NCBI RefSeq assembly: GCF_029784155.1
Contig: NC_073691.1
Span: forward strand, 61,269,746-61,333,745
Direction of reading: 5' to 3'
DNA from: Uranotaenia lowii
Lineage: Eukaryota; Arthropoda; Insecta; Diptera; Culicidae
Length of the DNA stretch: 64,000 bases
In this document: in pieces, positions 12,943 through 26,560 of the stretch
How positions within the stretch are numbered: position 1 is the stretch's first letter
Layout: each line of letters opens with the position of its first letter
Translations under genes and position numbers: made by a program
The notes under the pieces: generated by a model
Database searches by the model: none
What the model was told of the DNA's origin: nothing
Seen by the model: the letters and a program-made list of their open reading frames with translations, nothing else

Positions 12943-13652
12943 ATGCTGGCCTGCGGATCTGAGACCGACCGAACCCGCTTGTCCAGTAATAACAAGGTCA
13001 CGATCGACGGCGACGAGCTGGAGATAGTCGAAGACTTTGTCTATCTCGGCTCACTGGTGACCGCAGACAATGACACCAGCCGTGAGATCCGGAGGCGAAT
13101 TATCAGCGGAAGTCATGCCTACTATGGACTCCACAAGCAACTGCGGTCGAGAAGACTTAGCCCTCGCACGAAGTGTAACCTGTATATGACGCTCATTAGA
13201 CCGGTTGTTCTCTACGGGCACGAGACATGGATATTGCTCGAGGAGGACCTGCGTACACTCGGAGTATTTGAGCGACGAGTGTTAAGAACCATCTTTGGCG
13301 GCGTACAGGAGAACGGAGTGTGGAGGCGAAGGATGAACCACGAGCTCGCGCGACTCTACGGCGAACCCAGTATCCAGAAGGTGGTGAAAGCTGGCCGGAT
13401 ACGCTGGGCGGGACATGTTGCGAGAATGCCGGATGACTGTCCTGCAAAACAGGTGTTCGCTACGAATCCGGTAGGAACAAGACGTGCGGGGGCGCAACGA
13501 GCGAGGTGGTTAGACCAAGTGGAGCGTGATCTGGCGAACGTGGGATGCCCGAGAAATTGGAGAACGGTTGCTATGAACCGAGTGAATTTTAGGAATTATG
13601 TTCGTCAAGTTATGTCGTAAGACGGAATACTATGTAAATAAAATAAATAATA
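12943..13652 (+). pseudogene. RTE-like non-LTR retrotransposon, 3' fragment (RT C-terminus)
   Basis: A 225-codon frame (12943-13620) matches the C-terminal part of an insect endonuclease-reverse transcriptase polyprotein. Landmarks: FVYLGSLVT near residue 31, YGHETW near 90, a VFERRVLRTIF segment, then RIRWAGHVARMPDD near 148 and a basic RARWLDQVERDL tail. The stop is followed at once by a short 3' end rich in AAATAA words (13621-13652), typical of RTE-type 3' tails. The catalytic YADD and the endonuclease are absent, so this is a 5'-truncated dead copy. The frame itself is undamaged, and its GC content is much higher than the flanking DNA, suggesting a fairly recent insertion. The start codon is only the first in-frame ATG after the truncation point. 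Confidence 0.8.
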
Positions 13653-13731
13653 ATCCATACCGCTTGGTCAACTGTTCCGAGTTGTTGCGTCGAATTGAGC
13701 CAATTAGTTCCGCTCAAGATCATTTACCCTA

Positions 13732-14971
13732 CTTAATCCACATGTTGGCTGAGCCTTGAGAGGGGAGAGGTAGGCGCTGACCTTTTGGAAGCGCACGTGT
13801 TTTTTTTCGCTCGTTGTCAATTTTTGAAAATTTTAAAGTTTATTTTTCTGCCAGTACTTAAAATTTAATTTCAAAAGATTTTCGAAACTTCCGCCGAAGT
13901 AGAGTCAATAAATGCACCGACTAGCTAGGTTCGGGAAAGTGAATAAGTGTGATTAAACTGGTTCTGGGCTTGGCTTTCTAAATCGTGTGGGAAGATTTTG
14001 TTCCTTGGATTCCTGCCTTTTCGAGATTTTTGATAGAGTTACAAAAATTGATGCAAATGTTCAATAATTGAATTGAATTTGTAAAGTGTTTATGATTCTT
14101 TCATCAATACCGTTGAAAAGTCGGTGATTTGTGTTGTGTTTTCAAAAGTGCGGTTGCTAGAATCAACCCAATTTCAAGAAAATGCGAATATAAAAATGAA
14201 AAAATAGTGTTGGATGAAAAAAAGAAAGAATTTTTAACAAGAAATTTGTTTTTCCGAAACGTTTAACGCCACCAATTTTTCGTTTTGCTTTTTTTGAACT
14301 GAGCTTCGTATTTTTTAGTTTCGGCTTGCTATGATTTAAATGCGGATTACATTGCAACGCGTATTGGCCAGCAGATGGAAAGCCTACAGAAAAAGTATTT
14401 TGAGATGGACCAAGTATTATTAATTATAAGTTCAAATTTTCGGACTCTTTCAAAATTTTTGAGGCTTTTTATGGAACACAGATAAGTATCCTTTCATTTA
14501 ATAAATTCTAGTATCATTTTCAATTGGTACGGTGTAAGATATTAAAAATGTGCCAATTTTTTATTTTTATATTTCAACTAGCTGACCCACACCGGGTCAG
14601 GCTTTGCTACACCTTCCAAAAGTTATTGAAATTTGTGGTCCCTAGTTATTTAACTTTTCATTTATTTGCACAAAATTCTAAATTCAACTTCAATATCATA
14701 AAAATGTTTTTTCAAAATAAAATTGAAACGTTTGTTTTTTATCTTAATTCATTTATTTTTGAATCCGTGTTTCAATCCTTTTTATGACTCTGGTTTTTTT
14801 GCCTCATAAATTTATAGCTTATGCCAATTTTTTTTAATGTATGGAATCTTCGCTGTCTCTTTATTTGTAGAGCGTGTCTTAAACTATCCTAGAAAAGTTT
14901 TTTTGTAACAAAATAACATCACGAGACACTTATTTAACCTATTCGTTCTCGAATTATTATACGAATTGTTA
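13732..14971. other. No supported gene
   Basis: AT-rich. The stretch from about 14580 (GCTGACCCACACCGGGTCAGG) may mark the beginning of the repeat complex that continues to 19758. Several frames of 60-90 codons have low-complexity Phe/Lys/Leu composition and no domains. Confidence 0.4.
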
Positions 14972-16262
14972 GAGTGACCTCCTCCATCATTTCTTTAACC
15001 CGAATGGAAGGAATGGGGCCTCATAACATTAGAAAAACACTTCTTGTATACAAATACGATTTCATGTCATATATGGCGTCATTCTCGATAAGCTCTCAAA
15101 CTACTAAAAAAATGGGTGACCCTCTCCCCACTTTATATCTCCCCTCTGGCAGGAGAAGGGAGTCTCAAACCATCGAAACAACATTACCCGTGTAAATTTG
15201 GTTCCATTTACTCGATTAGTTATCATAATATTTTTGAAAAAATGTATGAGTGACCCTCTTTCCGTTATATCGTTCCACTGAATGGAGAGAGGGGTGCTAA
15301 ATCACCGAAGAAACATTTATTGTACTCGACTACCCTCCCATGTAAAATTTTATTTCGTTTGCATTAGTTGTCGAGTTGTGCCATAAAATTTGTACCGGAG
15401 CCCCTCTTGCTGCCTACCTTCCCTACCTGGAAGGAGGGGATCAAGATCAAACATTTTGTGTATTCAAATACATTCTCATGCCTAATTCTGATCTATTTGC
15501 TCGATTGTTAGATTGTTCCCATGTCATATTTGGTTCCATTTGTTAGATAAGTGCTTGGTTTTTGCAACATAATCGTATATGAGCTCCCGTCTTCTCTAAC
15601 TGTATCCCCAATTGAAGGAGAAAGAAGTCTCAAATAAGCTAATTACCTTTTTACGTATCCAAATGCTTTCCCATGCCAAAGTTGTTTTCATTTGCTCAAG
15701 TTATGCGAAAAACTGTAAAGGAGCCCCCTCTCTCCTCCCTATCACGCAACTGGAAGAAGGCAGTAGTACCAAATATTCAGCTTTCGATGAGCTCAAATAC
15801 CGTTACAAACCAAATTTCGTTTTGATTTGTTGGGTAAGTTCCCGAGTGATGTAAAAAGTGTAGGAAAGCACCCTCCTCCCTTAAGATTTTAAAACTTGAA
15901 GATCGGAAGGTTCTCAAAATATCATAGAAACATTTCTCGTAATCAAATACCTTCCCACAACAAATTTGGTTCCAATTGCTTGATTAGCTATTCAATTATG
16001 CTGAAAATTGTAATGGCGCCCCCCCATCTCCTCACTGAAAGGAGGGAAAGGTATTCAAAGAACTATTTATCGTACCCAAATAAACTTCCAAGCCAAATTT
16101 GGTTTCATTTGATCGAATAGTTTCCAACTTATGCAATTAAAAAGGTATGAAAGCCCCCTTCTTCCTTCCTGTATCTTCACTGAAAGGACGGACGGGTCTG
16201 AAATAATCATAGAACCATTCCTCGTATTCCCCTACCCTCCCATGCCAAATTTGGCTCCATTG
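14972..16262 (+). repeat. Degenerate tandem array, ~140-bp period, leading into (GACA)n
   Basis: About nine diverged units. Each contains a TCATAGAAACATTTCTCGTA-like word, then CCTCCCATGCCAAATTTGGT-like and TCCATTTGCTCGATTAGTT-like words, a GGAGCCCCCTC patch, and a CTGAAAGGAGGG patch. The first of these words falls near 15172, 15303, 15450, 15645, 15780, 15920, 16060 and 16204. The last unit runs straight into the GACA array. Frames across it are fortuitous. The structure resembles the 3' part of a widespread insect repeat that ends in a CAGA microsatellite; I cannot name the family. Confidence 0.75.
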
Positions 16263-19759
<3,497 letters not shown>

Positions 19760-19775
19760 TAATATAAACTCAAAA

Positions 19776-19831
19776 TTTAGAATCAAATTCAGCTTGTTGA
19801 AACTCGTTAACAAGCTGAATTTGATTCTAAA
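19776..19831. repeat. Perfect 23-bp-arm hairpin next to (GACA)n
   Basis: Arms at 19776-19798 and 19809-19831 are exact reverse complements (left arm begins TTTAGAATCAAATTC) with a 10-nt loop GAAACTCGTT. It lies 17 bp after the end of the tetranucleotide array. It may be the 3' structure of the same mobile element. Confidence 0.9.
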
Positions 19832-22488
19832 TCGAGATAGAAATATGATGATGACTTTTTCGTTGGGGAATTTATATTTCATGCTTATAATTTTAATTAT
19901 TAGTTCAATTTAAAAATTTGAAAATCTTCAACAAGTCATTCTGAATGCATAGTTCAGCTGAAAATTACTATTTTTAAGCAAAACTTGAGTTTGTTTTGAA
20001 ATTTTTTTTTAATGAATAAACGTGTTTCTTATTTTTTGAAAGTCATGTCCAGGTTTTTAATTCCGGAATTGTTTTTCCATAAAAAATATTTTCTGTATTT
20101 TTCCCGTAAAACAAATTGCAGGGAATTTAACATTTTTTGTGTGTATTGTTTAACATTTGCAGTTGCAGTTTTTTTCAAAAACAAAATTTCAAATTAAAAT
20201 CCAAAACTTGGAATGAGTTTGCAAGAATCAATTTTGGTTCACAAAATTTCCATCTTTGCTTTTATTTTTGAAAATTTTACTTATATTGATGGGTTTCTTA
20301 TTTTTAAGATCAGTTTGAAAGGATTTAAAAAAAAAAATTTTTTTCTATGTTCAAATCAAATAAGTTAAGTTCACCAGTTTTTTTTAAGCAAATTCAAAGA
20401 GTTCATTTTGTTACTAAAGGATTCCTTCTATAAATAAAGCTTACCATTTCAAAGTTTAAGGATGTGTTTTTAAAAGTTTATATTTTATACAAAAAACTGT
20501 TAATGTTAAAGAATTTAAAATGAAATAATCAAATAGTATAAAAAATTATTTTTTTATTTGTATAATTCATGCATGTTTCGAGCAAAAATATCATAGTAAA
20601 AAATTGGTCATCAAAACCCCCCCCCCATGAGGCGGTTCTTCCTACGGCCCTGATCCCTGATATAAAATTTTCATTTAAGAAATTCAGTTTCATCAGTCCA
20701 CTAGCTTTGGAATTTTGCTGAAAATCTTGGCCACCTATGATTTAGATAAAAACGTTTCTAAATTGAAATTAATGTGGTGATATTTCCATGTTCTCAACTC
20801 GAATAGTAAGTTTGATAAAATTTATTTCGGAAGAAACAATTCCAATTGATCGTTTTTTGGTTGAAAATTTTCCAATGACAGAAAGAATTGTTTAAAGAAA
20901 TTTAATATTTGCCAATACAGAAGAATCCCCTAGCTCAAAGACTATTTCCCACTGGATAAGATGTGACTGAATTGGGTTAGCTGTAAAAGTCGGAAACCGA
21001 CAAGAAATTTCCTTTGCATGAATAGTTTTCTGCTCGATTGATAGCAACAACGACGCCGAGGAAACTTTCACCAGGCAGCAGCAGCAGCGTTGCACTGCTC
21101 AGTGCTCATCCAATATTGGCCATCAATCGAACCGTTCAATTCCTTCCAATTGACCCGATGAGTTCCGGGAAAGCCAGAGCAAGTACCATGGCAATTGGCT
21201 AGCTGCCTTACTTATTGCTTCTAAACGCACGTAATCTATCAGTCAACGTGCCAGTTACGTGTAAATGATACTGCACTCTCCTGCTTTATGGACACGTGAT
21301 CTTTGCGAGCTGCTGCCCCGTTATGCTCTGGGGAGAACCTGGAAAGTCGTTCAGTCTTCCAGTCAAACAGCGTAACCCTAGCCTAACTCCCGATAGCAAC
21401 CCCATAACTAAGCTATGAGCTAAGGCTAAACTACCATCAAGCATCTTCAACCGGATGAAAGAGAAACGATGGATGGGCAAACACATAATTGCAGGCAACT
21501 CGAGCGATGAGAAGGACATAATACTTTTCCCACTTCCTGTGACCCGTGGCAGGATGGCAGGATAGCAGGAAGGAGTCTTCCCATCAAGACCATCCCCACC
21601 TCCACCCAAATTATCCATCTCGACATCCTTCGACAAGTTTCCTGGTCCTGTTTTTTCCCGAAGCTCAACTTCCCATAAAGCAGTGAGCTAGAGCGCAACA
21701 TATCCGCACAACGCCCCCAAAGATGGCTTTAAACGATGACACACTTCATTATGTTCCACAACGATGTCCCTCGTGCCCTGGAGGAACAGTTCAGAAAAAT
21801 ACTGCTCTACTAGATACATCTATCCCCCTCCCACATTCAAGAGGCGACTTCATCAAAATTTAAATTCAAGTGATTTTATGCAATTTTTCTTCCCATGCTG
21901 TGTTTTTTTCGATCCTTTTTTGCGTTTCGTTTCCCTCTCTTCTGCAACTTGTGTTGTTGCCTTGCAAATTTTGATTTCTATCTGGTGGTTGTTGTTGTTG
22001 TGTCGTTTTTTTTTGCATTTTGTAATCCTTTTTATTTCTTTAATTATACCTACGGTTTGCGCTCTCCCTTGAGCCTATGCAGAGGAGGGCAGCGAATTGC
22101 AGCTCATTTGGTGCAATTAAAAATGGGTTTTGGACGTCGATTTCGGTACCATAGCTGAAGAAGGTATCAAAGGGATCAATTAAAGCAGCGCGAATCATCT
22201 TGATTCATGTCAGTGAGATCGTTTGTTTTCTGTAACAACTATGATATTGAAACCTTGTAAAATTCTTGGCTAAATGGCTTAAATAAAATTGATTCTTTCG
22301 AGCGACTTCTCCAGAGTCTTTTCAAGATCAGGTTTGTTTATTGCAGTGCCTCTTGTCGTCGTACCGAGAAACTACTAGAAAACTACTAGGTTTGTTTACT
22401 GTAGCAAGCTAAGGAATTTATTAACCAACGAGCAGAGCAAGAAATATTTTGAGTGCAGGTTTTATAACGCCTTAATTGCAAACCAACT
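19832..22488. other. No supported gene; mid-GC island at 20.9-22.1 kb
   Basis: AT-rich to about 20880. From 20900 to 22150 composition is closer to coding, with several overlapping frames on both strands (for example minus 21286-21636). None shows a known domain, signal peptide or consistent splice structure, and the opposing frames overlap each other. It could hold unrecognised exon or regulatory sequence. A C9 run followed by ATGAGG near 20620 resembles the one at 33040. Confidence 0.35.
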
Positions 22489-22740
22489 TGGGAAGAATTG
22501 CATCGCCGATGAATACATCAGAGCAAAACAATGTTGATGTTATTAAATAAAGGATTAATCCACTAACTTTTTCACAGTATCGTCTTTTCGAAAAATTTTG
22601 GGCAATTGTCAATCGTAAATTGAAAAAGAGTGGTAAATTAATCAAAACATCATCTGATATGGCGAAGAGGTGGAAAAAAAGCCCGTTATGATTGTTGGAC
22701 TGTGCTGAAACTGATGGGAGGCATTTGATTGAAAAGTACA
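22489..22740 (+). pseudogene. DD37E-type Tc1/mariner transposase, C-terminal fragment
   Basis: One frame reads SEQNNVDVIK, a stop, then RINPLTFSQYRLFEKFWAIV and a basic KLKKSGKLIK tail. This lines up with the end of the DDE domain in the copies at 24.9, 41.2 and 52.4 kb. The catalytic glutamate corresponds to the E in LFEKFW. At least one internal stop (near 22544) and an early terminal stop show it is dead. No terminal inverted repeats were found, so only the C-terminal piece survives. Transposase residues upstream of about 22489 are not recognisable. Confidence 0.65.
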
Positions 22741-23219
22741 AGAGTTAATCTTGTATTTTTTTTCATTAAAGGTTATTAAAAACCCTCCCAAAAATATTTT
22801 TACCAATTCTCTACGTTATTTTTTTAAATATTAACACACCACCACACTTTTCCGCACCAAAAAGCTCGAATGAGCTTTCTGCGTTGGATGAACAAACATG
22901 TGTTGACTCCAACAATTTTCAAGTGTAATTTTACTTGGAAGATTACTTGGCGATTTATAATATTGAAGACAGCTCCCACATTTAAAACAGGAAACTCTCA
23001 TATAAAATCAAGGTAGAATAGGACAGTGCTCGGAAAATTTTCGTGTGGTTTTCATCATACAGCTTAACGTAAGATTTGTATTATATAAACGCAAGATTTT
23101 TGTAATAAAACTATATTCACAAGGAAAACAAATTCAAAATTTTATAGAAATTTAAAATTTTGATGTTTTATACCTTTCATAATTTTGTATGGTTGTTTTT
23201 ACTACCAAACATTGCAAAA

Positions 23220-23510
23220 ATAATTTTTAAGAAATGCAGTCCTTCAGCCTAGAATTAGCGCAACGAGTTTTAATTTGTATGGGTATTGTTTGAGAAACCC
23301 AAATTTTTCATTCAAAAATTACCAGAGATGTAATGAAAGTTAAAAAAATCAAAACTTTCCATGTAAAATATTCCCTGGTTCTTGCAGTACATTCATGTGA
23401 ACAAACCTAACGTGTACCCCAGAAAACAAATTCGATACAATTTTTTTTAAATATGTTTTTTTTAAATTTAAAATGATGAAAATGATAAAAAGCAGCCTTG
23501 CAAAGAAAAT
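23220..23510 (+). repeat. Diverged direct repeat, copy 1 (with 26250-26560)
   Basis: Shares in order GCGCAA, TTTTAATTT..TATGG, a CCAGAGATGTA word followed by TTGAAAGTT-like sequence, CTTGCAGT.CATT, GAACAAACC and CACCCCAGAAAA with 26250-26560. A fragment of the first part (GAATTAGCGCAACG) recurs near 47830. Unknown class. Confidence 0.6.
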
Positions 23511-23789
23511 GAGTTAATGTAATAAGTTAAGTTAATGTATATGACATCGGCAAAACTATTTATTGAAATAATTGAAAGCTTAATACTTTTCAATGGATTG
23601 AGTTTTTTTAAAATATTTTCAAACGGTCCTATTTTTTTGACATTCCGTTATCAAATTTCTAATGCCCGGCCTATGGTGATTGTTAAAGAAACTGCTGTAA
23701 AGAAGCGCAGAGTGTCGATTGGAATTTTCGTATATCTGTTAGTTTCATTCCCATCGAGCAAAAGATATGTCATAATGACTTGATTATAA

Positions 23790-23839
23790 ACGCAGACACC
23801 AGATACCCAGACTGATCAGTGGTATCTGGTGTCTGCGTT
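23790..23839. repeat. Perfect 19-bp-arm hairpin
   Basis: AACGCAGACACCAGATACC at 23790-23808 and its exact reverse complement at 23821-23839, with a 12-nt loop containing the palindrome CTGATCAG. No adjacent gene. It could be a minimal foldback or a pre-miRNA-sized stem. Confidence 0.85.
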
Positions 23840-24730
23840 ATTAATTATTGGAACAAATCTTGCGTAACATTTCAAATGGGCGTATAAGCGTAACTAGCAG
23901 CTAACTCGAAACGAGAAAAACGCGTCTGAAATTGCTAAAAATTAAATCAAATCGTATTTCAAAAATCAACCACTTTTGGAACATGCAATACAACAAAAGT
24001 GCAATATATCCACATATTTCCCGCTGCTTATCCAAAATTTTACATTTTTTCAGTAATTCCAGAGTAGATAGTTACGTCTGGAAGTTTCGCCCAATTAATA
24101 AGCCGTTTTTGTTTTGGTTTTGAAGTTACGTCCTTTGCTTTTTTTTTTCTTCTTCTTTTTGCAACATTTGCTTGATTAATCTGTTACTGACTAATTCGCT
24201 CACGGGTGTGCTTTTGAAGATCAGTCAATTTATTACCGTTGCAGACAGGAGTGAAACATAAAACATCTGAAATTTGTGCCATTCTGGGACATGGGAAAAA
24301 ATTCTGGTAAATGATGCATTCTGGGGATTTTTTCTGGGAAGTGGCTCATTCTGGGGTTTGAATTCGGGGTTTTGTCATTATGGGCAAAAGTTTTCGGATA
24401 AATGGGATACAATCGTCCATGTAGGCCTACTGTCAAAAATCCTACAGGTTGCAGCATGAAATTGATCAATGACATGCCAGAAGATCATCTGCAAAATTTG
24501 AGACCGATCGGAAAAAAGGAAAAAGGACGCACAACCAGCCTGGATTTTGTATGGATTTTAAACATTTTGTTCGGGAGAATCATGAAATATTGGAATTTCA
24601 TCATATACTTTTTTCATCAATGGCCAATTTATTTTGAATAGTTTATATCAATTTTTTATTTATGACAAATATTTCACTTTAGGCAATTTTTTTTTTTCAA
24701 CTGTTATAAATAGTTATAACGGTTCGAATA
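23840..24730. other. No gene; short degenerate CATTCTGGG repeats
   Basis: 24275-24390 contains several CATTCTGGG / TTCTGGGAAGTGG words at roughly 30-bp spacing (reverse strand CCCAGAATG), a decayed short tandem tract. Otherwise AT-rich with no supported frame. Confidence 0.4.
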
Positions 24731-24820
24731 AAGGGTGATTCGGTCAAAATTTGGTCAATATCAACTTGACGTATTTCTTTGAATTTAGCATTTAAAAAAC
24801 CTGAACACCCCTCATTTTGA

Positions 24821-24821
<1 letters not shown>

Positions 24822-24880
<59 letters not shown>
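24822..24880 (+). repeat. (GT)n microsatellite inside transposon leader
   Basis: About 29 GT units between the left TIR and the transposase ATG, followed by AGAATGTTGC. It produces Val/Cys frames on both strands that are not genes. Confidence 0.9.
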
Positions 24881-24881
<1 letters not shown>

Positions 24882-24927
24882 ATGTTGCTCCTATTTTGGT
24901 TTTGGAATTCACTCTTCAGTTGTCAAA

Positions 24928-25922
24928 ATGCCGTCCAAGGAAGAAGAACAGCGTATCAAAATTTTGCTCGCGCATCGCGAAAATCCGAGCTACTCGCACG
25001 CAAAGCTGGCAAAATCGCTAAAAGTTGCCAAATAAACCGTTATAAATGTTATAAAAGTGTTTGGGGAACGTTCGTCGACAGCTAGGAAGTCTGGGAAATC
25101 GAAAACCAGAAGCCACTGAGACGACAAAGAGAGTTGCCGGTAGTTTCAAGCGAAACCGTGACCTCTCTCTCCGAGATGCCGCAAATGAACTCTGTGTATC
25201 GTCTACAACCCTGCATCGAGCCAAAAAACGAGCCGGACTATCGACTTACAAGAAGGTAGTGACTCCAAATCGCGATGATAAACGAATTACGACGGCCAAA
25301 GCGCGATCTCTGAGGCTGTACACGACGATGCTGACGAAGTTTGACTACGTGGTAATGGACGACGAAACCTACGCCAAAGCCGACTACAAGCAGCTTCCGG
25401 GACAGGAGTTTTATACGGCAAAAGGAAGGGGAAAGGCAGCAGATATTTTCAAGCACATGAAACTGTCAAAGTTCGCGAAGAAATATCTGATTTGGCAAGC
25501 CATCTGTAGTTGTGGTTCGAAAAGCAGCATTTTCATAGCTTCCGGGACTGTCAACCAAGAAATTTACATGAAAGAGTGTTTGAATAAACGTCTGCTGCCT
25601 TTCCTGAAGAAACACGGTTGTTCCGTACTGTTTTGGCCGGATTTGAGATCTTGCCATTACGGTAAAAAGGTCATGGAGTGGTACGCCGCCAACAACGTGC
25701 AGGTGGTTTCCAAGGACAAGAACCCTCCCAACACGCCAGAGCTCCGCCCAATTGAGAAATACTGGGCTATTGTCAAGACCAAAAAACTGCTAAGAACGAA
25801 CAGCAGTTCAAGGCAAACTGGCTTTCTGCGGCGAAGAAGGTGGACAAGGGGCTGTACAAAATCTGATGGCAGGGGTTAAGCGTAAGGTCAGGAAATTCGG
25901 ATTTGGAAAAGCGGAAGCCTAA
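24928..25922 (+). pseudogene. DD37E transposase, inactivated
   Basis: Cut-and-paste transposase that would bind its TIRs and cut at TA. It starts at ATG 24928 (MPSKEEEQRIK...) with an N-terminal helix-turn-helix segment. A stop at 25033-25035 follows LKVAK, and a frameshift moves the main part to the frame from 25061. There the second HTH (LSLRDAANELCVSSTTLHRA), the MDDET catalytic aspartate region, a CSCG motif, FWPDLRSCHY (second Asp) and ELRPIEKYWA (Glu) are visible. Thirty-seven residues separate the second Asp from the Glu, which defines DD37E. Further frameshifts after about 25795 put the tail (VRKFGFGKAEA, stop at 25922) in another frame. AATAAA-like sequence follows at about 25950. 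Confidence 0.9.
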
Positions 25923-26249
25923 CTGAATATTTTTCCTGAATTTTATACTAAATAAATTGAAAAAGAAATTTAATTTGATTTTTTAAATATACGATTTACC
26001 AGATTTACACGCGTTTTCCCTTGACCAAATTTTGACCGTATCACCCTTTAAATACAAAAATAAAAACTGATTTTTAATCTGTTTTATATTTTATCCTTTA
26101 ATTGAAAGATCCACATTTTGCCTAATTACTCTAGTTTCAGATGTGTTATTCTTCAGAAAGAAAAAAGTATAATTTTTCAATTTTTATAAAACAACAACAT
26201 TTTTTAAGAATGAATTTCCTACATCATGAAAACGTGTTTTAAAGTTTTT

Positions 26250-26560
26250 GATATTGAAGACGACTTTGCGCAATGGTTTTAATTTTTTATGGAAATCTGT
26301 ATTTACTTTTTCATTCAAATATCACCAGAGATGTATTGAAAGTTGAAAAAAATAAACCATTTCTTGTTAAATATTCACTGCTTCTTGCAGTGCATTTCAA
26401 AAGAACAAACCATACACCTAAATAGCACCCCAGAAAAGATATTCAATGTTATCGTTTTTCTAGAGATGCTTTTTAATTTTAGCATTTTTATTGCTTCTTT
26501 TAAAGCTGTTTAACCGCAGGATAAAAATAAAAAATCACAAAACAAGCCTTGCAAAGTATT
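26250..26560 (+). repeat. Diverged direct repeat, copy 2 (with 23220-23510)
   Basis: Same order of words as 23220-23510 (GCGCAATGGTTTTAATTT, TCACCAGAGATGTATTG, CTTGCAGTGCATT, GCACCCCAGAAAA). It lies 200 bp beyond the DD37E element. Confidence 0.6.

Larger units (their letters stand above)
10953..13731 (+). mobile_element. TIR DNA element with subterminal repeats and an internal RTE-like fragment
   Basis: The ends are a perfect 27-bp inverted repeat: TAGGGTAAATGATCTTGAGC... at 10953 and its reverse complement at 13705-13731. If the outer TA is the target duplication, the element proper is 10955-13729. The core word GATCTTGAGCGGAAC is repeated inside each end (see separate entry). No transposase frame was found in the ~1.9-kb left part, so it looks non-autonomous. 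The 5'-truncated retrotransposon at 12943-13652 is internal, so it inserted into, or was carried by, this element. The superfamily is unresolved; TA would fit Tc1/mariner-like ends. Confidence 0.8.
24731..26048 (+). mobile_element. DD37E Tc1/mariner transposon, complete ends
   Basis: Terminal inverted repeats: left AAGGGTGATTCGGTCAAAAT... from 24731; right end, read in reverse, AAGGGTGATACGGTCAAAAT... ending at 26048. They differ at one base over 28 bp. TA is duplicated at 24729-24730 and 26049-26050. Total length 1,318 bp, normal for a Tc1/mariner relative. The 5' leader holds a (GT)n tract. The single transposase frame is broken, so the copy is inactive, though both ends could still be mobilised by a related transposase. 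Confidence 0.93.

Noticed and set aside
21286..22158. Several overlapping frames in the 21-22 kb mid-GC stretch
   Set aside because: Frames on both strands overlap, none resembles a known family and no splice structure is evident.
24697..25085. Cys-Val and Thr-His rich frames
   Set aside because: Generated by the (GT)n tract in the transposon leader.
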